Under the pieces are notes generated by a model. That model made no database searches and had not been told where the DNA came from. It saw nothing but the letters and a program-made list of their open reading frames with translations. Position numbers and translations under genes: made by a program. From Diaporthe sp. PMI_573 (taxonomy: Eukaryota > Ascomycota > Sordariomycetes > Diaporthales > Diaporthaceae), in NCBI GenBank assembly GCA_021399435.1, contig JAJTUP010000028.1, positions 186,001-250,000 of the forward strand: a stretch of DNA of 64,000 nucleotides, written 5' to 3'. Below, one piece after another: positions 1-10,691 of the stretch. The number at the start of each line of letters is the position of its first letter. The first letter of the stretch is position 1.

Positions 1-959
1 CTGCTACCGCAATACCTTCTTTCCTGGTTCCCGCGCTGTGATACGAGCGCGAGCTCCCGCTTAATTAACATGCGGCGTCGAGAGCGGGTCCAAGGTTATT
101 CACGTGGTAAAATTTCATTATTTCACGGTTGAGGGTTATCCGCTCTAGTAGGAAGAATGGCTCGAGCGACGTGTATTATTCGTATTATTTTTTTCGCGCG
201 CGTTGTAACCACCCTCAGATCCTACCCTACCGACATTGCTCATCAGGTAGTCTGGGGGACTCGGTTCTGAGCGCGGGAGGTATCCCCATCAAGAGTTCAC
301 GTAGGAAAGCTATGTCCAGATCTGGTTCCTATCATCACCCCAGGGTAGAGAGGGGGACCCTCCTCATCTTTCATGAGAATCGCCTGCAACAGTCCAGAGA
401 AATGATGACGGACGACCTTCGCTTCTTCCGACTCCGTCTTTCCTGAGTAAGGTAGCTCGGGGTCCCGTGGCGCAGTTGGTCGCGCGCTAGGTTGCCTCTC
501 TTCTCCTTTGCAAGGGCGCAGGTTCGTCATGCAACGACCCGTCACGCCGCAATTGTCCACCACAGACGTCAGCTGGTATACGAATGGAAACGAACTTACG
601 AATGTAAACGAGTGGATGGAGAGAGGGGGCCCCAGTACCCCGCACATGCCCCTGGGCGGGGTCATTGTAAGGAGTTGAATGAGGGGTGGTATAGCGGGTT
701 TTGTTGGTAATTATGCGAGCATTGTTTGTTGGGTTGTTCTCTCTTCTCATGCTGCTGATGTATTCGGGCCGCTACGGGGGGACAGTGCTTTTTCTGCGAA
801 GTAGTCAACGGGGAGGTGAGATGGAGCACTAGACGAAGCTTGACCGGTACCGGTAGAGGAGGGACTGGCCGAAAGGATGTTCTAGGGATCCAGAAAGTTA
901 AAGGTGAGAATAGTTATTAGTTCAAGCAAAATGCAAGGGCAATAGAGGACACGCGCGAG
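1..959. other. Left-edge region without a recognised gene
   Basis: No open frame here has a recognisable motif or a fungal gene-like structure. The region is GC-mixed, with short purine runs and a tRNA-like segment at 461-534, listed separately. Near 895-962 the sequence could be the last intron of the gene that follows: GTGAG at 904 and an acceptor CAG ending at 962. Any first exon of that gene should lie in 800-903, but I cannot define it. Confidence 0.4.
461..534 (+). other. tRNA 5'-half-like sequence (A-box remnant)
   Basis: Bases 461-486 read like the 5' half of a eukaryotic tRNA: a 7-base acceptor strand GGTCCCG, then TG, a perfect GCGC/GCGC D-stem and an A-box TGGCGCAGTTGG. The 3' half fails. 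I find no CGGGACC acceptor partner, no matching anticodon stem and no proper T-arm, although GGTTCG is present at 521. It is best read as a broken tRNA or tRNA-derived fragment, or as chance. Confidence 0.3.
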
Positions 960-962
960 CAG

Positions 963-1760
963 ACTGCCGTCTACACCGTGATCCCGCCCGAGCACGTCGC
1001 CTCGCTCACGGTCCAGCCATGCCGTGTCCCCGAGGTGTCCTCCTCGTCCCTCTCGGGCCTTCCAGCGCTGTGTCTGCACCTCTCCATGAGCGAGCCCACC
1101 ACCATCGTGGGCCCGGCGGCGGCGCCTTACTTTTCGCCCAAGCCCAAGACTGCAGCCGACTCGCGGCTGTTGACTTCCTTGGATCTGCTCGCGCGGCTGC
1201 ACTCACTCGTCCTGTACATCAAGGAGGACGCCTTTCCAGACTCGGCCCCGCAGGTACTGAGTAACATCAGCACCTTCAAGTCCAGCCCGAAACATGCCGA
1301 CCTCAAGTGCCTCTACGAGGGGCGTGGAGGAAGGCCAGTCTGTTGGCCGGCACTCGAAATGCACATCCGGGCCCCGACCTCAACCACCGACAGCCCGCCT
1401 GCGTACAACGACGCCGAGGTCGAGATGCAGCTGGGACCCCATTTGAGCAAGCGACAGCGACGAGGAGAAGGACTAGATTCAAAGAACAACGCAGAGGCAG
1501 GTGGTAGCAGTAGCAGCATTGTCGATCGCCTCCTTGACAGAGTTGGCCGGATAGAAGCCCGACTTACACACATGGAGACTGAACTCCGGGAGGCAAAGGC
1601 CCACGACAAGGCATCTGATGAGCTCGACGACCTGTCGGCTCACATGGATGATTACGTTGTCGTAAAGATGGACGACCACATGGACTTTGTCAAAATTGAT
1701 CTTCAAGACTTTGTAGAAGATAGACTTGCCGATGTCGAGGACAGAGTTATGGACCGAGTC
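963..1760 (+). pseudogene. Gene Y: conserved-looking fungal gene with coiled coil, 3' end removed by hAT insertion
   Basis: The frame is open from a plausible splice acceptor at 962 and reads without interruption into the hAT end at 1761, where the last host residues are DRVMDRVQ. The N-terminal half is Ser/Pro/Ala-rich. The middle is a globular segment (LLTSLDLLARLHSLVLYIKE). Residues from about 190 on form a charged heptad-like stretch (VGRIEARLTHMETELREA), then an acidic HMDD/DFV tail. I do not recognise the family. The true start must lie in an upstream exon, because the first in-frame codon here is GTG, not ATG. After 1760 the frame runs about 95 nt into transposon sequence and stops. 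Codon use is GC-rich, unlike the transposon. The missing 3' half is not visible in the window. Confidence 0.5.
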
Positions 1761-2590
1761 CAGGGTGGGGAATCAATCCACGACTTCCACGGTATTGATC
1801 AATATGTTGACTTCAATCCACGTCAACGTCAATCCACGAGACATGTTGTTACGTAATCAATCCATCCACGGTTGAGGGCTCGTGGATTGAGATGTGGATT
1901 GACGTGGACGCTAGTCAGGGGTATGGGTACCCTGATATATTTCGTTAATATTTGCTATGCATATCTGCGCAAACACTAACAGATCTAATCAGGCAAAACA
2001 TCCGACGCGTTGTGACACGTCGCGACGCGTTATGACGCCTGAACCCAAATGTCTCCTCCTTTACTCGATTCCTACGGTCGGTGAACCTTCAATTTCGAGA
2101 TGGCGGACTTACCTCTTGACCCTGAACTACCGACCAACAACGAGGGGCATGCCGAGGTCCCTCGACGTTCTCTGGATCCAGACCCCGAAGTCCGCCAGCC
2201 TTCTACTTGGGCACCAACAAGTGATGAGGAGCAGAGAATCTTCCGCGTCTGGAAGGGATTCACGCTGGCCGAGCGCAGCAAAGATACCCTATCATGGGTA
2301 TGGAACTACGGGGTCGAGATTCAATCCAAAACATCCCGACGATGGATCTGTATGCCATGTGTGCGCCAGAAGACCCCCACGCCACAGTCATACGAATCCA
2401 AAGGCACCCAAAACGCTGAACTCCACCTCTGGAAAGCTCACGGCTACTGGGATCCATCAGGACGACGATCAACACCGTCAGAGAAGAAAGGAGGCAAGAG
2501 GGTTCTTGCTTCCATTTCGGACTTCATGAGCCTCAAACGTTCCGATCCAAAGGAGCAAGCGCTGGCCAATAGCTTGATCAAACGCTTCGA

Positions 2591-2598
2591 TCGAGGAG
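2591..2598 (+). repeat. Target-site duplication of the nested hAT
   Basis: TCGAGGAG at 2591-2598 is repeated exactly at 5623-5630, bracketing the nested element. The length is 8 bp, the hAT value. Removing the element and one copy restores the codons for the host transposase sequence FDRGEFQKL, the position where related transposases in this window have FDRDHFQQL or FDKKHFQRL. Confidence 0.95.
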
Positions 2599-5500
2599 CA
2601 AGGCTCGGACCCACTACACTGCAAATCCACGTGGACCACAAATAAGTGGCCCATCTCTATTACATCCACTTGTCGGCCCTCAGATTACGTAATAATCCAC
2701 TACACTTGGACCTGAAAGTGGATGTAATGGAGTGGATTTAGGTGGATTTAGGTACAGGGGGATATTCCCTGACCCTGTACGGTTCATAGTACTTATTTTT
2801 GTATATAGTTGCCTATTAAATCGAGGTACCTGGACCCAAGTTAGCCGAGGTCGATCACCCCTACAGCTAATCTTATAACATTATACGAGAAACTACCCCT
2901 ATTGAGCGCGTTTTCTACAGATTTCCTGCTTTGTTTTTGCCAAAAACTTTTTTTTTTGACGATGTCAGCCAGCCAGCCAGGCCAACCAGGCCAGCAGCAG
3001 CAGCTCGAAGACCGTCTTTTTCGCCATTTCAGAGGCTGGAATTGGTCAGAACGCGCTCGTGATACTAGCTCTTGGCTGTGGGACTTTGGCTATGATATTC
3101 AACGTCATGGCTTACGCAAATGGGCTTGCAAGTACTGTATCCTCGGAAATCGTCCCATTATCGCGAGTTTTACCTCTTCAGGTCTCCAGAACGCGGCAAA
3201 TCATCTATGGCGTGAGCACAAAACACCAGCACCAGAGGGAGAGAAAAGGAGCACAGCACAGCTCAAATCCGAAGGCGCACTGAAATCGAACCAGCCAACT
3301 ATTGCATCTGTTTTGAAACTGGACGTCAACAAGCCTACGGAACAGAATATCGCGAATAGCTTCATCTCACGCTTTGATAAGCAACACTTTCAGCGTATGC
3401 TAGTCGAGCTAATCGTCAGTAGCAACCAGTCATTTTCCTTCGCCGAGAACCCCATCCTCCGAGAAATCTTCGACTATTTGAGTCCCTCCGTTTCGATCCA
3501 ACGCGCCAACTTGAGTGCCAGGGCTGTCCGATATAAGATCATTCAAGAGTATAACCGCCAAGCAGAGGGTTATCGAGGTGCTGAGGAACTCCCCTGGAGC
3601 GCTTCATATCTCATTTGATGGCTGGACGTCTCGAAATAAGCTTGCCCTCTACGGTATTGCTTGTTTTTTCAGAGATGAGAAGAATCGGCCATGCAAAATC
3701 ATGATCGGGGTTCCAGAGGCTCATCGTCACTTCGGCTCAACGATCGGTGGGGAGGTTCTCGACGTCCTACACACTCTTGGCGTGGGCCCAGAGAAGATTG
3801 GCTATTTCACGCTCGACAATGCTGAAAACAACGATACTGCAATGGAGGTCATAGGTGCTGAACTTGGGTTCGATGGCCGACTACGCCGAGGACGCTGTAT
3901 TGGCCACACAATTAACTTGTCAGCCAAGGCGCTCTTATTTGGCAAAAACACCGACGCGTTCGAGCACCAATTATCAGGCGCAGAAGCGTTATCTGATGCT
4001 GAATACGCTCGATGGCGCAAAAGAGGACCAGTTGGCAAGTTACACAATATCGTAGTTGATGTGCGTATTAGCCATCGGCTGATTTACTTATTCAAGGAGG
4101 TCCAGAGGGTAAGCGGTTTTACTAAATCCTGTTCGTCTCATACTAATTCCATATATCTAACAGGACGAAATTAATCGCGCCACCACCCTTAAACTCCGAT
4201 CGAAGAAACCAGTCAAGCTAATTATCGATAACGACACGCGTTGGCTGTCACAACTCTACATGATCCGCAGGGCTCTACGGTTGAAAATCTCTATCGAACT
4301 CCTACTGATCAAGTATAAGGCGCAATGGGAGGACGAAAATCGGTCTAAAAAGACTGGCCAAGTGACACAAGCCAAGTTGGCGAGAAAACCACGCATCCTC
4401 CGAGACGAGAATCAGCTAACGGACAGAGACTGGGAGGTTCTTTACCATTTGGATATTCTGACTGTTTTTGAGACCGTGGTGAAGACGCTTGAGGGTGATG
4501 GACACACCCGCAGGCGTAAGCAAGGCTGGACTGGCTCCTATGGCAATATCTGGGACGTGGTGCTTGGCTATGAGTTGCTGCTTAACACACTGGAAGAATA
4601 TAAGCAGCTTGCTGCTGACTTTCCTGATCCAGAGCACTTCCGCATCGGAATCAACCTTGCTTGGGATAAGCTGGATGAATATTATCGGCGGCTGGACGAG
4701 ACGCCCATCTACTATACGGCTATGGCGCTCCATCCAGCCTATCGTTGGGACTGGTTTGATGAAACGTGGGCTCATGAGCCTAGTTGGGTTGGAGGGGCAA
4801 AAGGGGTGGTCGCCGGCGTCTGGCTGTCCGGTTACGCTCATCTCGGGGTTGGGGCCAGCAGCGGCAGGGGCGACGACGAGCCTCCAGCAAAAAAAGTTCG
4901 GGTTTTCAACCCCTTCGAGAAGAACAGCCGTCTGCCAAGCTCAACACCAGCCTCCGCAGCAGCTATTGTTGGTGACGAGTACCAAGCGTGGCAGACGGAT
5001 CGTGACGTCAGCGACGGCAACGTTCGTGATCCAATTGGTTACTGGATCACTAAGCAAAGCAGATATCCTCGATTATCCAGGATGGCCTTGGACTTCCTGA
5101 CAATCCAGCCGATGTCAGCCGAGTGTGAGAGGTTATTTTCAGCTGCTGGCAAGATGGTCTCGGGGTTGCGTGCAAACCTAGATGCTGAGATTATCGCCAT
5201 TTGTCAGGTTTTACGCTCTTGGTACCGTGCTGGCATTATCAAGGACCTGGATCCATTGCTTAAGTCGCACCTTGAAAGTAAGCTGGATGGCGGTTGTGGG
5301 ACTCTAGGCGACGACGAGCTGGCGCTTGCTGAGTCAAAATGGCTATTGGAGGGCGAGGATAGCGCCAGCGAGGTTGACGATTCATCACAGCAGCAGCAGG
5401 CTGAAGAGTTAGTGTCAACCTCTGAAAGTGAGGCTGAATAGGCGTCGACGAGGTTGTGAATAGCCTCAAAAATCCACTTATAAATCCACTTATAAATCCA

Positions 5501-5622
5501 CGTGTGTACATCCATTCCACTCCGGTCGAATATGTGCTACATCCACTACGTAATTGCTAAAAAATCGTACATCCACTCTACTTGGTCCAAAAGTGGAGTG
5601 GATGTAGTGGTTCCGACCCTTG
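2599..5622 (+). mobile_element. Inner hAT transposon nested in the outer transposase gene, left copy
   Basis: The element is 3,024 bp. The left end is CAAGGCTCGGACCCACTACA, and the right end read inward from 5622 is CAAGGGTCGGAACCACTACA. Exact 8-bp target duplications flank it. Subterminal repeats are of the type ACATCCACT / AAATCCAC (2630-2760 and 5470-5605), differing from the TCAATCCACG of the host element. It carries one hAT transposase gene in the same orientation as the outer gene. The CAAGG ends resemble those of the truncated hAT beginning at 19197. Confidence 0.94.
2962..5441 (+). pseudogene. Inner hAT transposase, one frameshift and one intron
   Basis: ATG 2962 starts MSASQPGQ. A BED-like finger follows (WLWDFGYDIQ, WACKYCI, LWREH), then SFISRFDKQHFQ. 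Near 3560 the frame shifts by one base: IIQEYNRQ continues as KQRVIEVLRNSPG in the next frame. The core then reads HISFDGWTSRN, IGYFTLDNAENNDTAM and GRCIGHTINLSAKALLFG. A 55-bp intron at 4109-4163 (GTAAGC, branch TACTAAT, CAG) joins in phase 0 to DEINRATTLKLRSKK, DNDTRWLSQLYM and the C-terminal AECERLFSAAG. An acidic Q-rich tail ends at 5441. The same frameshift is present in the right-arm copy, so it predates the duplication. Without it the protein would be about 800 residues. Confidence 0.88.
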
Positions 5623-7695
5623 TCGAGGAGAGTTCCAGAAGCTCATTGTCAACTGGATAGTCGAAAGCCAGCAATCGTTCAAGCAGGTTGAACACCCTCG
5701 ATTGCAACAGATTTTCGAATACCTCAATCCGGCGGTCAAGGTTACGAGTGCGCACATTACGGCGAAGACTGTGCACAGACTGGCGGTTCAACAATTCGAG
5801 CGATATCATGGCACGGTCCAGCAGGTCTTGAAGAGGTCGCCGGGTCAGATCCACATTGCCTTTGACGGCGCAAGGACTAGGAATCGTCACGCGTTATATG
5901 GCGTGACGGCTGTCTTCAGAGACCACGAGAATCAGCTCCAAAAAGTTGTGCTCGGCATTCCGGAGCTGGTAGAACGACATACTGGCGAGAACATTGCCGC
6001 CGAGATCCTCGAGATCATTAGGTCGTTTAGCATCGAGGACAAGGTCGGTTACTTCACTCTCGATAATGCAGCAAATAATGAAACGGCAATGTCAGAGATT
6101 GCAGAAGAGCTGAAGTTCGACCCGGTTCAACGACGAGTTCGATGCATGGGACACATCCTCAACCTTGTTGTTAAATCCCTTCTCTTTGGGAAGGATGTTG
6201 ATGCGTTTGAGAAATCTCTCGTCGAGGAGGAGCCTTTGGCGAGAGCAACCCATGACCAGTGGATGCGGAAGGGTCCTGTCGGGAAAGCGCATAACTTCGT
6301 CGTTTGGGTCCATCGGGCCGACTTACTGACTCAGTTGCTTCGTCAACTGCAACGAGACTCATTTGCAGCTTCTGGCGAGCCTGAAAGTGGAAAGCAACGG
6401 CCAGTTGACGTTGTCCTTGACAACGATACTAGATGGTTGTCCCAATACTACATGATAAAACGAATGCTTCGCTTGCAGCCCGTCTACGAAGAATTCATCG
6501 CCAAAGCCAAGCGGCTATTCCGAGACGCTCGGAAAGGTGAGGGTGGACAGAAGCTTCCTCCCTGCCTCGAGGAGTCGAGCTTCATCAACGAGAGCGATTG
6601 GGCGGTGCTGAGGACATTTGATGAGATACTCTCTGATTTCCACGTCGTTGTGCAAGTACTTCAGGGAGACGGACAGTCGCGATGTCGATCGTCTGGAGTT
6701 AGGGAAGCTTTTGGTTCCATGACTGATGTGCTGGAGGCGTTCGAATTTCTACTTGGGAGGCTCGAGGACGCAAAATCGCGTATTGAGAGGCATCCTGAAC
6801 CGGAGCAATTCTGTGTCAATATCAACCTTGGCTGGAAGAAGCTCGATAAATATTACAATACTTTGAGGGACTCGCCAGCATACTACGCCGCCGCCGCCTT
6901 GCATCCTAGCCTACGATGGGACTATTTCGACGAGGTTTGGGGTCAACAGCATCCAGGTTGGGTCGATGAAGCGAAGGAAATCGTACAACGTCTTTGGGAT
7001 ACGGAATACAGAGACCTACAGATCACAGTCACCTCTCCTGAAGGTCCGGTTGTGAAGAGGCGAAAGACGACTTTGTCCTCCTTTGATCGGTATCGCAACC
7101 GATACCGTCAAAGCCAACCGTCCGCTGCTCAAGCGGATGAATATATCCGCTGGCAGGCCAGTGTGTCTGGGAGCGACAAGGACGTCGCAGACCCAGTTGA
7201 GTATTGGGTCCTCAAGAGGTTTGAGTATCCAAGGCTATCTCGAATGGCTCTTGACGTCATGACAGTGCCGGCCATGAGCTCGGAGTGCGAGAGACTGTTC
7301 TCCGCCACCGGGTTGATGGTCACGCCCCTCCGAAACCGCTTAGACGCCGGGACGATTGGACTAATCCAAACGCTGCGATCTTGGTTACGCGCAGGCATTA
7401 TCGAAGATGTCGATAGCATACTGCTTGACGATACAGCGTTACAGGAGGCTGTTGAACGGGCTGGTTTGGAGGAGCGCCAGGAGTAAGGCAATAGAAAGTT
7501 TCGGCGACGGGTTCCCGAATTGCCCGATTAGGAAATCCGAGTTAATGTGACAGGGGTCTTCCACGGGTTCAATATTATGGACATCAATCCACAGATGGCT
7601 TCGTGGACGTCAATCCACGAGCACTTTGCTGAGTAAGCCGTCAATTCCATCCACAAAGTCGGATATTGACGTGGATGGATTGATTCCCTACCCTG

Positions 7696-7703
7696 CTGGT
7701 CCG
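7696..7703 (+). repeat. Split target-site duplication, copy 1
   Basis: CTGGTCCG lies directly outside the right terminus of the outer hAT. Its identical partner is the reverse complement of 33977-33984, directly outside the terminus of the right arm, 26 kb away. The eight bases adjoining the left terminus (1753-1760, ACCGAGTC) do not match. Confidence 0.92.
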
Positions 7704-8413
7704 AGCTGAGCAGGTTCATGAAGATCGCCCGCCGCATGCGCTGGAAGCTCCCCTTCCTGGGCCAGGCCTACCGCGCCGCGACGGACCGCGACCTCAACAC
7801 GCTCGAGGACCGCGCCGAGGCCGAGCTCATGTTCAAGCTCGACTTCTTCGAGTACTACATGCTCCTCGAGCGCGCCCTGGTACATCTTATGGGCGTCTTT
7901 GGCGTCAAGATCACGGGCGCGTTCACAGCTGCCTCGAGGTCGGGCACCACGGGGAGAACCACAAATGGGAACGGGACAGCGGGGCAGCACCAGAGCGACC
8001 ACCGCTTCCACGCCAACGTCCTCGAAGCCCTAGACGACCCGCGAAACCCCCTCCACCCAGTCCTCGGCGCAGGCGACGCCCGCTACGCCCTCGCCCGCGC
8101 CAAGGAATTGCGAAACCGGTGGAAGAACGCCGACGAGCCCGACTCGATAACTGCCATCACCGCCGCCGGTGCCACGATCACGAAATTGACCGCGGCGCGC
8201 CCGCTCGAGGACTATGATCTGGAGCGGATCCTCGAGTCCATCTTCGGTGGTCTCGAGGGCGCATACGTCATTGCAGAGCGGTATGTGGCCGGCGTGCGGG
8301 CGCTTGCTTCCGAGCGCGGGTCCGCTGCACCAGGGTCTGCGTTGGATAATGGTGTTGCTGAGGAGGCGCAGTGGGAGTTTATGGTTGATGCTATGGACTG
8401 GGAGGCTGTGTGA
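7704..8413 (+). pseudogene. Gene X, 3' part (separated from its 5' part by inversion)
   Basis: The frame is open from the hAT junction and continues through FMKIARRMRWKLPFLGQ to the stop at 8411-8413. ATG 7718 is merely internal. Including one target copy, the 5' part at 33977-34277 (minus strand, 301 nt) plus these 710 nt give exactly 337 codons, crossing the junction as TPWSELSRFMKIARR. The visible part is mostly helical: RDLNTLEDRAEAELMFKLDFFEYYMLLERALVHLMGVFGV, a Gly/Thr/Asn linker, then LEALDDPRNPLHPVLGAGDARYALARAKELRNRW. I do not recognise the family; a conserved fungal protein is likely. Codon use is strongly GC-ending, like an old host gene. Confidence 0.8.
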
Positions 8414-8664
8414 GCTAACTATGGCCACGTGACGCTGCTCGATGGCGGGCCGTTGGTATTGTGTATCTGCATTGGGAGGTGTTGTGTTTGTTTGCGTCGA
8501 GTTTCCCCATCAGGACAGGCATGGGTCGGGTAGGAGTATGGCGTTCAATCGGGAATTGAGGAAACTTTGGGTTGGGCTTGACATTGGCGTCTAGATCGAT
8601 ACCCTGCGCACCGTGATGAAGCACACATAGCATCTGTTCTTCACTACTACATAGAATCGCACAG

Positions 8665-9051
8665 GTTGCCAATGCCATGACTATGGTCCTCATCCTGGCC
8701 ATGGCGGTTAGTTTCGGCATCCAGTCTTGGATTGAGGGTGGCGTCGTTGCCGGCGTCATCCTCCTCAACATCGTCGTCGGCTTCTTCCAAGAATATTCTG
8801 CTGCCAGGATGATGGATTCCCTCCGGTCACTGAGCTCTCCCACTGCCCAAGTCATCCGCGACGGACAGTCTCAGACCGTAGCTTCTTCCGATCTGGTCCC
8901 CGGAGACTTGGTTGAGCTCAAGACGGGCGACACCATCCCAGCCGATATTCGGTAAGTCCGGGCGCATGCTTGAATGATCATACGCTTGCTAACAGGTCAT
9001 CAACAGCGTCTTCGAGGCCGTCAATTTCGAGACAGACGAAGCTCTCCTGAC
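8665..9051 (+). pseudogene. ENA-type P-type ATPase (Na+/K+ exporting) fragment
   Basis: Exon 8665-8951 follows a CACAG acceptor and encodes VANAMTMVLILAMAV, SWIEGGVVAGVILLNIVVGF, the cytoplasmic SSPTAQVIRDGQSQ and VPGDLVELKTGDTIPAD. A 56-bp intron (8952-9007) leads to VFEAVNFETDEALLTG, where the sequence enters a MITE at 9052. These are the second transmembrane region and actuator domain of fungal P2D (ENA) ATPases, plasma-membrane pumps for Na+ or K+. The cytosolic N-terminus, the TGES catalytic loop and the whole phosphorylation half (DKTGT) are absent from this window. It is a remnant broken on both sides; gene X ends about 250 bp upstream. Confidence 0.82.
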
Positions 9052-9200
9052 AGGGTGGTCATCAATTCAACTCAATCGCCCCTCCGGTGGACAAAAGATC
9101 ACTATGTGCACCGTGCGAGCGTGCGCGTGCCGTAAAACAGACCGTGCCACCCCTGTTTCAACTCAATCGACGCCCCAGATTGAATTGATGACCACCCTGT
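9052..9200. mobile_element. hAT-type MITE, 149 bp
   Basis: The left end CAGGGTGGTCATCAATTCAA and the right end (inward from 9200) are the same 20 bases. Inside are further TCAACTCAATC-type repeats in both orientations and no coding capacity. CAGGG ends and subterminal repeats fit a non-autonomous hAT. The flanking octamers TCTCCTGA and TGGCTGGG do not match, so the two flanks were probably not neighbours before insertion. Confidence 0.82.
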
Positions 9201-9394
9201 GGCTGGGGCGCAGAAGTACGAGGGTTACCTGGTTGTTGACGTTCTTGCGAGCAGAAGTGAGTTCAAGTACCATTGAAGCGAGCTGGTGAGTTCTTGTGTT
9301 CCCTAAAGATGACCGCGAGCGGGAAGAAAGGGACCATAAGGAATCAGAAAGGTCGCAGCAACGTAAGCGGAGGCGGCGAGACTCCGACTACTAT
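9201..9394 (+). other. Unidentified coding-like remnant right of the MITE
   Basis: Reading + from 9211 gives AQKYEGYLVVDVLASRSEF and then a stop. From about 9296 a second frame gives a basic Arg/Asp/Glu stretch (DRERE, QQRKRRRRDSDYY). Neither continues the ATPase. They look like exon pieces of other genes, without a recognisable family. Confidence 0.3.
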
Positions 9395-10135
9395 TCAGTG
9401 CATGGTAAGGACGCTGGCCTTGCAGATATTGTGGCAAAACATGCTGGAGCTGTTGTCGATGCGGTGACTAATGAGGGGCGTAACGACAAGCGCAACGCGC
9501 ATGTAATTTTGCTGTAGAGGAAGCCCGAACGTGTTCTCGTTGAGCGCAGCGTGGCTATCGTGATTGAACATAACTCCGCATTCGTCCCAGCTGAAAAAGA
9601 ATGGCCGGCAGCTCGTCCTCATCTTGGCGCTGCACTCAATGGCAACACTAGCGATGGATTGCAGACTGGAGATGACGTTTCGCTGCTCAAGCCCGTCCCG
9701 CATGAAAGGACCGGCAATGATTGCCTCGACCTGTTGATTCATCCGGAAGTCGGGGAACCCCACGACACCAGCGTCGGAAAGAGTTCGTTTGATTATGCGG
9801 CGCTGGTCAATCAAGCCGTTATCCAACTCAGGAAGGGTGGGTAAGCTCGGGATTGAGTCTGAATGTGCGTCCAGGCCCAGCCAAAACCTAGGATTGAGTA
9901 TTTCTTTCTGGATGTACTGGACAATCATGCGGGCAACAAACGACACACAGTGGATGGGCGATCCTAGCATGAATAGCGCGTGTTTTTCAGCTCCCCTTTC
10001 GTTTTCACTGTGGCACCTTGCCGTACGGAGGACGTACTGCCACATGCCGGGACTCTTTGTTAGAGCCCTCTCATTAATTCTGGGGCAGCTGACTTTAACA
10101 AAATCCTTCGACCAGCTCATGATAATGTTGAACAA
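9395..10135 (-). CDS. Uncharacterised fungal protein, paralogue of the fragment at 47568-47980
   Basis: The 246-residue frame contains KHALFMLGSPIHCVSF, MIVQYIQKEILNPRFWLGL, and later FPDFRMNQQVEAIIAGPFMRD. The 47.5-kb fragment has the matching QHAIFMLNSPLHRAQF, LLLQYIYQEMLCPKSWLGF and YRNFRIGQHADALMSIARPLMRE. This shared spacing supports real coding sequence and a dispersed family. I know no function; the SSMFCHNICKASVLTMH tail may be non-native. A first exon may lie upstream around 10140-10390, so the 5' boundary is uncertain. It lies beside a solo LTR. Confidence 0.55.
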   Translation of the reverse strand: MFNIIMSWSKDFVKVSCPRINERALTKSPGMWQYVLRTARCHSENERGAEKHALFMLGSPIHCVSFVARMIVQYIQKEILNPRFWLGLDAHSDSIPSLPTLPELDNGLIDQRRIIKRTLSDAGVVGFPDFRMNQQVEAIIAGPFMRDGLEQRNVISSLQSIASVAIECSAKMRTSCRPFFFSWDECGVMFNHDSHAALNENTFGLPLQQNYMRVALVVTPLISHRIDNSSSMFCHNICKASVLTMH

Positions 10136-10393
10136 GTTCTCAAATATTGCTCTGAACTTTTCTACCTGATCCGGGTTATCTCTTTGTTCGCGGACTAGAT
10201 GATTGAGGCGGCTGGGATTGATATCGTCATGATGTCGTGCCTGGCCGAGCGGTAGGTTTGGCGTACTGTAGACGTGGTGCTGCTCAAGTGGTCTATAAAT
10301 AGAGGTGCCTATGTTAACGTTATAGCTAGAAAAAATCCCGGATCGCAGAGTTTACGCGCCTGTACAAGTTTGGGCGTCGGACAGTATTGCTAA

Positions 10394-10691
10394 TGTCGAG
10401 AGGTCAGGGGAAGATGCTGGGCAAGGTTTTGCTTGAGGGCAGATCAGGATCTGAACATTCCGTGCTAAGTTACGATTGATACCTAACTACATTGTGATTC
10501 CAGTGCGTCTAGCCACCCATCTTATAACCTGGCCTGCCCATCCCTCATGGATCTCGATGCACGCTGGCCTGAGCGAGGCTCAGCCCTGACTTGGGCGCCA
10601 TATGGGCCTGAGCGGTGCTGCGGTGCCTTTCGCTGATACTACGGTGCCCTTCACCGGGCCTCCGACGGGCCCGAAGTGCTGCCTTCCAACA
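10394..10691. mobile_element. Solo LTR of a Copia-type retrotransposon
   Basis: The 298-bp unit begins TGTCGAGAGG and ends CCTTCCAACA (TG...CA ends) and is flanked by a perfect 5-bp duplication GCTAA at 10389-10393 and 10692-10696. It shares long stretches with the LTR at 59045-59301, e.g. GGGGAAGATGCTGGGCAA and GAGGGCAGATCAGGATCTGA. No internal retrotransposon sequence is present, so it is the product of LTR-LTR recombination. Confidence 0.92.

Larger units (their letters stand above)
2100..7486 (+). pseudogene. Outer hAT transposase, interrupted by the nested element
   Basis: The gene is in two parts, 2100-2598 and 5631-7486. Joined without the insertion and one target copy, they form 2,355 nt in one frame, about 784 residues. 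The N-terminal part holds a BED-type zinc finger (WVWNYGVEI, WICMPCVRQ, LWKAHG). The second part carries the RNase-H-like core: first Asp in HIAFDGA, second in LDNAANNETAM, the CMGH helix segment, NDTRWLSQYYM, and the C-terminal dimerisation region with the Glu in SSECERLFSATG. ATG 2100 lies in frame ahead of the finger and is the likely start. Apart from the insertion I see no stop or frameshift, so only the nested element disables it. Confidence 0.9.
1761..7695 (+). mobile_element. Outer hAT transposon, left copy (carries a nested hAT)
   Basis: The ends are CAGGGTGGGGAATCAATCCA at 1761 and, read inward from 7695, CAGGGTAGGGAATCAATCCA: a terminal inverted repeat of about 20 bp with one mismatch and the CAGGG start usual for hAT elements. 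Both subterminal regions carry many copies of TCAATCCACG in both orientations. The element is 5,935 bp, of which 3,032 bp is the nested element plus one duplicated target, so the bare outer element is about 2.9 kb, normal for an autonomous hAT. The 8 bp right of 7695 are CTGGTCCG, whose partner is not at 1753-1760 but at 33977-33984. This copy is therefore a recombinant: its left end belongs to an insertion in gene Y and its right end to one in gene X. Confidence 0.93.

Noticed and set aside
461..534. Functional tRNA gene
   Set aside because: The 5' half and A-box are convincing, but no acceptor, anticodon or T-stem pairing could be made, with or without an intron.
1742..1760. Similarity of TGGACCGAG (1750-1758) to TGGTCCGAG (7697-7705), considered as the target duplication of the left hAT copy
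   Set aside because: It would leave two and one unexplained bases at the ends and one mismatch, whereas CTGGTCCG matches perfectly and adjacently at 33977-33984 and restores gene X.
2604..5618. CACTACA...TGTAGTG (2612-5609) as the ends of the inner hAT, with CTCGGACC/TTCCGACC as target duplication
   Set aside because: The octamers differ at two positions and the host frame is not restored. The outer boundary with CAAGG ends and exact TCGAGGAG works on both counts.
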